Of a stretch of DNA of 32,539 nt, positions 26,763 through 32,539 are shown piece after piece. Made by a program: the position numbers and the translations under genes. Location of the stretch: positions 1-32,539 of IMG/VR virus record IMGVR_UViG_3300042484_001440, one strand, 5' to 3'. Positions within the stretch are counted from its first letter, which is position 1. Each line of letters starts with the position of its first letter. The notes below the pieces were generated by a model, which was not told the origin of the DNA, ran no database searches, and saw only the letters and a program-made list of their open reading frames with translations. This DNA comes from a virus.

Positions 26763-27223
26763 CAGTCGTAGAGACCCATCTCAATGCGCTCACGATGGGC
26801 GTAGTGTTCGGCGGCTGGGCAATACATGCAAAGGTATTGTCTCTTGTCTTTGGCGATACCTGTCTTGCGTCCAATTGTCTTGGAGTCAATGCACCAGTCA
26901 ATGCAACCATCTTTAGGTCGGTTGTGTCGGCTGAAGCATTTGAGAGCGTCTACTTTAAGTTCGTCTCGGGTGTCACGAATGAATACATCATTCTTTGCCA
27001 AGTCACTCTTAATGGCGGTCTCTGAGTCCAACTTCTTAGCAGTCTCTGCATCTGTGCGATAAATGACTGCGTTGCAGTTATGCGGATCAGGTACTTGTGC
27101 ATTGTGGCGATCACAGAGTTCACGCAACTCTTGGTCGTACTCGGCGGGTCCATCATATGGTTTCATTTTCCACATAACGGCGTGGGTCTTGCATACTAAA
27201 AGACGGTGGTCGTCTGCTGCCAT
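26762..27223 (-). CDS. Hypothetical Cys/His-rich protein (153 aa)
   Basis: Begins MAADDHRLLVCKTHAVMW. Cys pairs at CIDWC and CMYC (C-x2-C near residue 130), plus C11, H14 and a further CDRHN, suggest one or two zinc sites. AGGAG precedes the ATG. Actinophages often encode this type of protein near terminase or head genes, but no function is known. Confidence 0.72.
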   Translation of the reverse strand: MAADDHRLLVCKTHAVMWKMKPYDGPAEYDQELRELCDRHNAQVPDPHNCNAVIYRTDAETAKKLDSETAIKSDLAKNDVFIRDTRDELKVDALKCFSRHNRPKDGCIDWCIDSKTIGRKTGIAKDKRQYLCMYCPAAEHYAHRERIEMGLYD

Positions 27224-27235
27224 GTTGTGCTCCTA

Positions 27236-27252
27236 ACTTCGGTCTAGCCGAA
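27236..27252. other. Short hairpin between 27268-27603 and 26762-27223 genes
   Basis: CTTCGG-TCTAG-CCGAAG, 6-bp stem, no T-run. It may be a processing or weak termination site. Confidence 0.35.
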
Positions 27253-27267
27253 GCCTACTACAAATTA

Positions 27268-27603
27268 TTAAGCCCAGTCCCCATCACCAAAGTATTGACG
27301 CCGTGAGAAGCGAGCACCAAGTTCACGAGCGGTATCTTTTTCCATCCGCCCGCCTGCTCCTCGGTCTTGACGGTAGTTAGAGATACGAGCATCTACGGCA
27401 TCCGCAATCGCAGGTGTTAAATCTGGCTCTATAACACTATTACCACTGATAGGGGAAACGCCCGATCCTTGCATGTCAGCATACTGATTAACATGCTTAT
27501 GCTCGTCCAGAAGTTGTTGAGTAACCATGCCTTTAAAGCGTGTCAGTTCAGAACGACCAACTTGACGGCGTGGGTCTCTGCCTGATTCGTTACCTTTAGC
27601 CAT
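27268..27603 (-). CDS. Hypothetical basic protein (111 aa)
   Basis: Begins MAKGNESGRDPRRQVGRSEL. Strongly basic ends (GRDPRRQVGRSE; ELGARFSRRQYFG) around a helical middle (RFKGMVTQQLLDEHKHVNQY). The ATG at 27603 is preferred to the TTG at 27615, which lies inside the previous gene. First of the small-protein cluster extending to 32502. Confidence 0.68.
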   Translation of the reverse strand: MAKGNESGRDPRRQVGRSELTRFKGMVTQQLLDEHKHVNQYADMQGSGVSPISGNSVIEPDLTPAIADAVDARISNYRQDRGAGGRMEKDTARELGARFSRRQYFGDGDWA

Positions 27604-27605
27604 GG

Positions 27606-27821
27606 TTATGCCCAATCTTCTTGTGAACTCATTGCGCCATAGGGTGATGAAGCACCTTTTACTTTGTACTTTTCGGCTGTAGCCAAGTAGTCAGGTTCGC
27701 CGTCTTCTTTAGTTTCGTACTTCACACCAGCCAATGGGTGATTGCTTGGGGGCATGGCAATGTACTGTTTACTAGTGAGGTGGTTGTCACCTACTGGGTT
27801 CATGCGGTGGTCGTGTGCCAT
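27606..27821 (-). CDS. Small protein, MAHDHRMN family (71 aa)
   Basis: Begins MAHDHRMNPVGDNHLTSKQY; the same MAHDHRMN-x-VG start is found in the 30181-30408 gene, so the two are N-terminal paralogues. Polar, Lys/Glu-rich, ends SSQEDWA. Function unknown. Confidence 0.68.
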   Translation of the reverse strand: MAHDHRMNPVGDNHLTSKQYIAMPPSNHPLAGVKYETKEDGEPDYLATAEKYKVKGASSPYGAMSSQEDWA

Positions 27822-27830
27822 GGTTAGTCC

Positions 27831-28034
27831 TTATCGGTGTAGGTGTGCTTCGGGGGCGTTAGCCAAGGGTGTGCGCTCTACAACGCCGTATTGTGCTTGG
27901 AGTTCCATAGCACGAACACTGGCATCTGTTGGGTCAAGGTCACCGCCACGGTCAGGTGTGGTGTTCTTGAACTTACCGTCCTTGGAGCCAAGGCGGAGAT
28001 CATTGTTCATTGAGCGAGAGTCATTTACAGCCAT
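27831..28034 (-). CDS. Small hypothetical protein (67 aa)
   Basis: Begins MAVNDSRSMNNDLRLGSKDG. Polar, probably flexible, ends APEAHLHR. A leaderless-type promoter lies 6 nt upstream of ATG 28034. Confidence 0.65.
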   Translation of the reverse strand: MAVNDSRSMNNDLRLGSKDGKFKNTTPDRGGDLDPTDASVRAMELQAQYGVVERTPLANAPEAHLHR

Positions 28035-28040
28035 AATACA

Positions 28041-28046
28041 ATCCTA
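28041..28046 (-). promoter_or_regulatory. -10 of leaderless promoter for the 27831-28034 gene
   Basis: TAGGAT on the minus strand, 6 nt (TGTATT) before ATG 28034. Confidence 0.5.
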
Positions 28047-28059
28047 TCATTTATGAGGG

Positions 28060-28584
28060 TTATTGGTTATCAAAATGTTCATGCAACCTAGCAAAAGCCA
28101 CTTTAGCCTGTGGTGCTAGACCACGTTTGCTTGGACGTTTTTGTGTGCGTGACTTTGCCACTGGAGAAGCAGTTGGTTCTGTGCTCCAAGGTTGTGCAAC
28201 TTGTAAGTTAAGGCGTTGTTTATTTGCTTGGGCGCCAGTAATCGCTTGTTGTTGTTGTTGAGTGAAAACTTTAGGAGTGGGTACTGGTAGAAGTGGGCGT
28301 ACCCCTTTAGACATACCTATTGAGGGACGAGTAAAAGGTGTAATAGCCTTTGGTTGTGGAGCACCCGCAGGTTGTGACATAGGAACAAGAGGGCGTTGTT
28401 TATTTGCTTGGGCACCTGCAACGGCTGTTTGTTGTTGGGGTGTTAATGGCGTAGGTGGTGCTGGAGGTGGGGGATTCTTAGCAGCGTTGTAATCGTTGGC
28501 GGCTTGCTTAATCTGACTAACGGCTTGCCCTGTAGGTGTGGACTCAATTGCCGCAGCCATCACATCCTTCCAAAAACCAGCCAT
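28060..28584 (-). CDS. Pro/Gln-rich repeat protein (174 aa)
   Basis: Begins MAGFWKDVMAAAIESTPTGQ. Low complexity: NPPPPAPPTPLTPQQQ and VFTQQQQQAI. A 14-residue segment is repeated, TPQQQTAVAGAQANKQR and TQQQQQAITGAQANKQR, about 65 residues apart. The C-terminus is strongly basic (KSRTQKRPSKRGLAPQAK). It looks like a disordered, possibly virion-associated or DNA-binding protein. Its start overlaps the previous stop. Confidence 0.7.
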   Translation of the reverse strand: MAGFWKDVMAAAIESTPTGQAVSQIKQAANDYNAAKNPPPPAPPTPLTPQQQTAVAGAQANKQRPLVPMSQPAGAPQPKAITPFTRPSIGMSKGVRPLLPVPTPKVFTQQQQQAITGAQANKQRLNLQVAQPWSTEPTASPVAKSRTQKRPSKRGLAPQAKVAFARLHEHFDNQ

Positions 28585-28955
28585 TAGTAAATTTCTTCTT
28601 CCGATGTTTGTTCTTCCGATGTTTTGCTTCGTCCCATTGCACGAGAAGTAGCACGCTTTGTAATTAAGTTTGAAAGAAAACTTGGTTGTTGGGGTTGATC
28701 TGAATCTTGTGATTGATTTAAACGCTGTGACCGTGTTTTTGGTTTTGCGCCAAAAGCGTGGACTCTTGGTGAAGTGTCACCCTGTCCCCAATCAAGGCGA
28801 GCACCAGACGAAGTAGCACGGAAGCGCTGAGTGCCTACTCGTGGACCTTGTTTAAACTCTCCCTGCATCCAAGAAGGTGTTCGTGAAAGGTAACCTTGGT
28901 TAAGCGAGTTCCAACGATTAGTTTGGATATTGCCAATGTAATCGTTCTCTGCCAT
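28584..28955 (-). CDS. Small basic hypothetical protein (123 aa)
   Basis: Begins MAENDYIGNIQTNRWNSLNQ. Arg/Ser/Gln-rich and low in hydrophobics (QGPRVGTQRFRATSSGARLD), ends with acidic repeat SEEQTSEEEIY. Probably disordered. Function unknown. Confidence 0.65.
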   Translation of the reverse strand: MAENDYIGNIQTNRWNSLNQGYLSRTPSWMQGEFKQGPRVGTQRFRATSSGARLDWGQGDTSPRVHAFGAKPKTRSQRLNQSQDSDQPQQPSFLSNLITKRATSRAMGRSKTSEEQTSEEEIY

Positions 28956-28957
28956 AA

Positions 28958-29272
28958 CTACCCCAAACTCTGCATTGAATATCGGCTGGAACTAGAGAAG
29001 TTCTCTTCCATAAATGTGCCATCACGGAACATTACAGGTGCCCCTGAGACCCAAGAACGGTTGGAAGCGGTGTAACGGTCAATGTTTAACACGTCCATTA
29101 TACCCATTGTTTGCTTTGCGTATCCTTCTCGTGGAGCAAATAACTGGTGAGGATGGTTAGGGCGAATATTACGGATGCTCTCTGGATCGGAGATAGCCGA
29201 CCTCAAGGCGTTGTCAACCAGAGTCTCCGTGTGGGACTGCCATGGTTTGGCATTAGGGATACTTTGGGACAT
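28958..29272 (-). CDS. Hypothetical protein (104 aa)
   Basis: Begins MSQSIPNAKPWQSHTETLVD. Mixed polar sequence with FAPREGYAKQTMGIMDVLNI and SWVSGAPVMFRDGTFMEENF, more ordered than its neighbours. No known domain. Confidence 0.65.
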   Translation of the reverse strand: MSQSIPNAKPWQSHTETLVDNALRSAISDPESIRNIRPNHPHQLFAPREGYAKQTMGIMDVLNIDRYTASNRSWVSGAPVMFRDGTFMEENFSSSSRYSMQSLG

Positions 29273-29274
29273 GG

Positions 29275-29679
29275 TTAAGCGAACGGATCCCAGTCAGCGG
29301 TCGTATTAGATGAGCCACTCTGTGTTTGTTGTGGCTGTTGTGTTTCTTGAGCCTTCTTAGAAAGCGCACGCCCTAGTTTTCTTCCTGCTTTTTTACCTAA
29401 CTTAGCCGTGAGTGGTCCTCCCATGGAAGCACCAAGTAACCCACCAGCCTTACCTGCGAAGTCTTCTACTTTGTCAGGATTATTGGTTGCGTATTCTGAA
29501 GCGTTAGCCCATGCATTCTCTGCAAGAGGTTTAGCCGCATCAAAAGTGTTTTGTGCTAGTGGTTGAAGGTGCTGTGACACTGCGTTAGACACATGGTCTT
29601 TCATGCCACTCAATAATGAATTACGCCTACTAGAACTTGTAGGGGTACTGGCAAATGGATCGTCGTATTCACTAGCCAT
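29275..29679 (-). CDS. Hypothetical Ala/Gly/Lys-rich protein (134 aa)
   Basis: Begins MASEYDDPFASTPTSSSRRN and ends TADWDPFA, so a DPFA element stands at both ends. Between are amphipathic helices (VSQHLQPLAQNTFDAAKPLA) and a small-residue helix (GKAGGLLGASMGGPL) followed by a Lys/Arg patch (KLGKKAGRKLGRALSKK). It may be a tape- or scaffold-like small virion protein. ATG at 29679 with AAGGA before it is preferred to the TTG at 29697. Confidence 0.65.
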   Translation of the reverse strand: MASEYDDPFASTPTSSSRRNSLLSGMKDHVSNAVSQHLQPLAQNTFDAAKPLAENAWANASEYATNNPDKVEDFAGKAGGLLGASMGGPLTAKLGKKAGRKLGRALSKKAQETQQPQQTQSGSSNTTADWDPFA

Positions 29680-29681
29680 AT

Positions 29682-29951
29682 TTAATCCTTGTACCAATCA
29701 GAGTTAGGGCGCTTCATGCCGTATGGGTTAGCGTCATCATTCCTAGTGTTGTAGTACATTCCACCGTCGGCGCTTTCATAGTGACCGTCATCGCCTGTAC
29801 GAGTTCTTGGCTTCTTAGGTGGCTTCTTACCACCACCACCAGTCATGGTAGATGGATGACCTTGCATCATCTCTGCTCGCTTACGGTTCTTCCACGCCTG
29901 CATGTCTACAACACGGGCGCCGTCACCGCCTGAATCTCTTCCGCCAGCCAT
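29682..29951 (-). CDS. Small basic hypothetical protein (89 aa)
   Basis: Begins MAGGRDSGGDGARVVDMQAW, then a basic and Gly/Lys-rich stretch (GGGGKKPPKKPRTRTGDDGH) and an Asn/Tyr-rich end YNTRNDDANPYGMKRPNSDW. Probably disordered and nucleic-acid-binding in charge. Function unknown. Confidence 0.65.
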   Translation of the reverse strand: MAGGRDSGGDGARVVDMQAWKNRKRAEMMQGHPSTMTGGGGKKPPKKPRTRTGDDGHYESADGGMYYNTRNDDANPYGMKRPNSDWYKD

Positions 29952-29953
29952 GA

Positions 29954-30181
29954 TCAGCCAAACGTCCTTTTGAACAGTTTTCCGTTAACCATCATGCGCT
30001 TGGTGTAGCCAGCGCCTACGTTGCGACCTTGGTAATGCATCATGGCTTGGTTTTCTTTGTTGGTGGTCAAGTGTGTTTGATACTTGCCACCTTTTTTACG
30101 TGACTGTACTTCGTAGGTGTTCTCTGAAGGCTCTTCGCCTTCGCCCGTAAAGGTTTGATAGTTCTTTATTCCGTCAGCCAT
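29954..30181 (-). CDS. Small basic hypothetical protein (75 aa)
   Basis: Begins MADGIKNYQTFTGEGEEPSE. Probably beta-rich (YEVQSRKKGGKYQTHLTTNK) with a basic C-terminus (YTKRMMVNGKLFKRTFG). Function unknown. Confidence 0.65.
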   Translation of the reverse strand: MADGIKNYQTFTGEGEEPSENTYEVQSRKKGGKYQTHLTTNKENQAMMHYQGRNVGAGYTKRMMVNGKLFKRTFG

Positions 30182-30408
30182 TAGTAAGCCTCACTTTCTG
30201 TTGACATCATTCTCCTACGCTGATCTTGACGAGAATTCCAAGCCTGAGCCATCATATTTTCTTTTTCAGTTCCGTTTGTTTCATTTGCACGTGGGTATCC
30301 AAGGTGTATGCGATATTCCCTATGGCTATTCCGAGCCTCTTGTAGCATTTTTGCTTTTTCATTGAGATAAGGCTCACCCACTGAGTTCATTCTGTGATCA
30401 TGTGCCAT
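30181..30408 (-). CDS. Small protein, MAHDHRMN family (75 aa)
   Basis: Begins MAHDHRMNSVGEPYLNEKAK, the same start as the 27606-27821 protein (MAHDHRMNPVGDNHLTSKQY); after about 15 residues the two diverge. Helical and charged, ends RRRMMSTESEAY. GGAG precedes the ATG. Function unknown. Confidence 0.68.
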   Translation of the reverse strand: MAHDHRMNSVGEPYLNEKAKMLQEARNSHREYRIHLGYPRANETNGTEKENMMAQAWNSRQDQRRRMMSTESEAY

Positions 30409-30411
30409 GAG

Positions 30412-30903
30412 TTATCTCCAAGGTGGTGCTAGTGATTTAAGTTGTGACTGGCGCTGAAGGCTTAACTCTGTTGCCTCATCACGCTTTTGGTCACGAGAAA
30501 TACCACGAGGTCCGACTTTGCCGTCATTGGTAAGCCGAATAGGCTCGGCTCCAGGTGGGGCAAACTTCTTACCTTGTGCTTGTAATTGAAGTCCAGTGTA
30601 CAAGTTAAACTCATCGGGCCAGATGTAATCGCCCGCATTAATCCGTTCACCTTTGTGCACACCACGAGAATACTGACGAGCATTCATACGGCTCAATGAG
30701 CCAAGGATCTTGTCTTGTCGGCGGTTAGCCGACATGGTTCCTAGGTATCCGTCTGGATACTGTGTGTCAGCGCCTGTCTGGTACCCCGAGAGTTGCCAGT
30801 CTTTTTGATTGCGAAATACAGGTGATGGACCAAAGTCGGCTTGGGTGTTTCCGCCTGGAGGTGCCGAGGGACTCATCCATGATGTAAAAGTATTCTTACT
30901 CAC
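30412..30903 (-). CDS. Hypothetical protein, GTG start (163 aa)
   Basis: Begins (GTG) MSKNTFTSWMSPSAPPGGNT. Contains FGPSPVFRNQKDWQLSGYQT and a helix YIWPDEFNLYTGLQLQAQGK; ends in a basic helix RDEATELSLQRQSQLKS. It overlaps the 54-aa gene before it (GTGA). No known domain. Confidence 0.66.
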   Translation of the reverse strand: MSKNTFTSWMSPSAPPGGNTQADFGPSPVFRNQKDWQLSGYQTGADTQYPDGYLGTMSANRRQDKILGSLSRMNARQYSRGVHKGERINAGDYIWPDEFNLYTGLQLQAQGKKFAPPGAEPIRLTNDGKVGPRGISRDQKRDEATELSLQRQSQLKSLAPPWR

Positions 30904-31064
30904 ACGCCCACCTGACCTTGTCCACTTGGTGTAAGCAGACCACCCATTGTACCTCCTCCAGTTGGTTCAATTGGACGGATGTGGTAGCGAGCACCACCAC
31001 GTTCACCAGAGTGCTGTGCAGGGGTGCGCCCTACTGAGGGCTTACGAGGCTTCTTGGAAGCCAT
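30900..31064 (-). CDS. Tiny basic hypothetical protein (54 aa)
   Basis: Begins MASKKPRKPSVGRTPAQHSG and ends GLLTPSGQGQVGV. Lys/Arg-rich start and Gly-rich end. The stop overlaps the GTG start of the next gene, supporting it as a real gene. Function unknown. Confidence 0.6.
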   Translation of the reverse strand: MASKKPRKPSVGRTPAQHSGERGGARYHIRPIEPTGGGTMGGLLTPSGQGQVGV

Positions 31065-31066
31065 GC

Positions 31067-31702
31067 TTACTTCTCTTTGCGTTTTGGCGCTTTAGGGTTA
31101 GGAATAGTAGGTTGCGGATTCTTTACCAAACTGGAATCAGTTGATATTGAAGGTTTAGCAATTCTCTTTGTCCTCTTAGAAGGTTGTGCATTAGGCAACA
31201 GTGCTTGTTTTCGTGCAGCACGGGCTTGTGATCGGGCTTTTGCTTTCTTACTCTTGTCTGCGGCAAGTGAAACATCACGTTCTGTAAAGTAAGCATCCAG
31301 ACGGGCTTGTCCATCTTCTGGACTAAGTTGTGGGGCAGACCCAATAGCGTATGGGTGTTGCTTTTCCAAGTCTGATTGAGATGTAACCGAGATACCACGG
31401 CTCTCTTTACCTTCTACAATACGAGAATTAGGTTGACGGATAGCAATACGAGCGCTACCTACTTCGCCAAGACGGCGTACCGTCATAGGTTTGTTACTTT
31501 CCATCTTCACACTACTGGTCAGTTTTGCTTCGTAGCCTTTATCATCAGGACCGTCAGTTCCAGGTGCCCGTGCAGGAGTATGTATCTCAGGAACTATTCG
31601 TTCCGTTGGCTCTTCACTGCCTCGTGACATGTTGGGCATGTCCCAAATCTTAAAGGAGGGTGACGCTGAGGTGCCAGCATTAAAGTGGTCTTTACGAGCC
31701 AT
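31067..31702 (-). CDS. Hypothetical protein with basic C-terminal tail (211 aa)
   Basis: Begins MARKDHFNAGTSASPSFKIW. The middle (EDGQARLDAYFTERDVSLAA) is helical; the last 80 residues are Lys/Arg/Ala/Ser-rich (KSKKAKARSQARAARKQALL), histone-like in composition, ending PNPKAPKRKEK. It could bind DNA or RNA, or be a virion core protein. No fold recognised. Confidence 0.66.
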   Translation of the reverse strand: MARKDHFNAGTSASPSFKIWDMPNMSRGSEEPTERIVPEIHTPARAPGTDGPDDKGYEAKLTSSVKMESNKPMTVRRLGEVGSARIAIRQPNSRIVEGKESRGISVTSQSDLEKQHPYAIGSAPQLSPEDGQARLDAYFTERDVSLAADKSKKAKARSQARAARKQALLPNAQPSKRTKRIAKPSISTDSSLVKNPQPTIPNPKAPKRKEK

Positions 31703-31705
31703 GGA

Positions 31706-32092
31706 TTAGTAGGTTCCCCAACCACTCCCTGGCTTATCACGCAAGTTTTGTGATGGTCTAATTTTAGACATCGCATTATCGTCAAGTTGAGGAGCGCCTT
31801 GCTTCAAACGACTTTCCATCTCATCGGCTCTACGATAGTAAGTGTCAGCACTTGCGTGACCACCACTCATCCGATGTTGGTCGGCTGTCATGCGAGTACT
31901 TTCAATCTTTAATTTAATGCCTTTGTTGTCTTTATCTGCTTGGCTCATCGTTGACATAGGAGGAGGTCCACCCTTTGTATTTGGACGAGCAGGGGGTCCA
32001 GGAGGCATGCGCCCAGGCTCACCAAATTGTGTTTTTTGTGCCACCTGTTTTGGGTAGTCACCGCCACCACGAAGTTTATTAAAGATACCCAT
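31706..32092 (-). CDS. Hypothetical basic protein (128 aa)
   Basis: Begins MGIFNKLRGGGDYPKQVAQK. Pro/Gly-rich first half, then a helical half with DQHRMSGGHASADTYYRRAD and EMESRLKQGAPQLDDNAMSK. The ATG at 32092 is used; a TTG at 32107 would lie within the previous gene. Function unknown. Confidence 0.65.
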   Translation of the reverse strand: MGIFNKLRGGGDYPKQVAQKTQFGEPGRMPPGPPARPNTKGGPPPMSTMSQADKDNKGIKLKIESTRMTADQHRMSGGHASADTYYRRADEMESRLKQGAPQLDDNAMSKIRPSQNLRDKPGSGWGTY

Positions 32093-32094
32093 AG

Positions 32095-32502
32095 TTAGTT
32101 TTTCCAATCTCGTGTCATTTTTACGTTCTCATGACGGGCGCCTTGAGGAAACTGTTGACCAGTAGCCATGTCAAAAGTATTACCGCCACCAAAACTAAAT
32201 GAGCCATTTGCAAGGGATGGTTCTTGGTCAGTCATAAATGATCCAAGTCGTGCTTCACCTTTTGCTGTTTGACCATATGTATGAATAGTGTGCATGTCAC
32301 CATAACTAGATACTTCGTGACGGAGGGGGCTGGTAGAGCCTTTAGCCATGGTGTGGATGACCCTGCCGCTCTTTGGAGCACCAAGGGATTCTGGTTTTGG
32401 CATTTTATTCAAACCACGTTCGTCTTTTTCAAAGGTGCGTGGAGTTACACCAGGCTGACCACGGTACGGCTCATTATTTGCAATCCGTTTTAAAACACTC
32501 AC
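32095..32502 (-). CDS. Hypothetical protein, GTG start (135 aa)
   Basis: Begins (GTG) MSVLKRIANNEPYRGQPGVT. Polar, with KSGRVIHTMAKGSTSPLRHE and a Gly-rich SFGGGNTFDMATGQQFPQ. GAGGT lies five bases before the GTG. First gene of the small-protein run as far as the window shows; 32503-32539 shows nothing recognisable. Confidence 0.65.
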   Translation of the reverse strand: MSVLKRIANNEPYRGQPGVTPRTFEKDERGLNKMPKPESLGAPKSGRVIHTMAKGSTSPLRHEVSSYGDMHTIHTYGQTAKGEARLGSFMTDQEPSLANGSFSFGGGNTFDMATGQQFPQGARHENVKMTRDWKN

Positions 32503-32539
32503 CGTTACCTCACGATTGGTTTAAATGAGATAGCCGAAA

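Overview
The window looks like part of a tailed phage (or prophage) genome infecting an actinobacterium. Two WhiB-family proteins, several leaderless-type promoters, a LysM membrane protein, a lysozyme-like protein, a DUF932 protein, many small zinc-ribbon proteins and densely overlapping small genes all point this way. No capsid, portal, terminase, integrase or rRNA/tRNA gene was recognised, so the exact phage group is not assignable from this piece.

Layout. (1) 1-2030: the start of a secreted protein running off the left edge, two tiny minus-strand genes, then a plus-strand pair encoding a phytanoyl-CoA-dioxygenase-like enzyme and a SAM methyltransferase. (2) 2036-7367, minus strand: a membrane/lipoprotein/FmdB group, then a run of small genes with ParB-like, ADP-ribosyltransferase-like and GNAT-like proteins, many of which share a short N-terminal motif. 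(3) 7368-8418: about 1 kb without a credible gene, between divergent transcription units, with clustered DnaA-box-like sequences and a short tandem repeat; a candidate replication origin and control region. (4) 8419-20644, plus strand: some 26 small genes including a SNF2-type helicase, a DUF6011-like zinc protein, LysM protein, DUF932 protein and WhiB. (5) 20621-32502, minus strand: glycosyltransferase, AlpA-like HTH, lysozyme-like protein, second WhiB, HAD nucleotidase, several actinophage hypotheticals, and about a dozen small basic or low-complexity proteins.

The most striking thing is RNA-level. In 8419-17733, fifteen of the genes are preceded by a structured intergenic cassette that ends in a Shine-Dalgarno hairpin of the form X-CT-GAGG-AG-X', in which the flanking bases change but pairing is kept. 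Upstream of it lies one of two structured elements: a compact three-way junction with an invariant TTCAAT loop (six copies), or a series of three hairpins H1-H2-H3 (nine copies), where H1 is often capped by GNRA-type tetraloops and the H2 and H3 arms often share bases. Genes whose starts overlap the previous stop have no cassette. This resembles in logic, but not in sequence, the start-associated sequences (SAS/ESAS) known from cluster K mycobacteriophages.

The minus-strand arms use a different rule: nine transcription-unit starts have a TANNNT -10 hexamer ending exactly 6 nt before the start codon, as expected for leaderless mRNA. So the window appears to combine two translation-initiation regimes, leaderless in the arms and hairpin-gated Shine-Dalgarno in the central operon. 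All RNA structures were paired by eye; no folding, covariance or database search was run.
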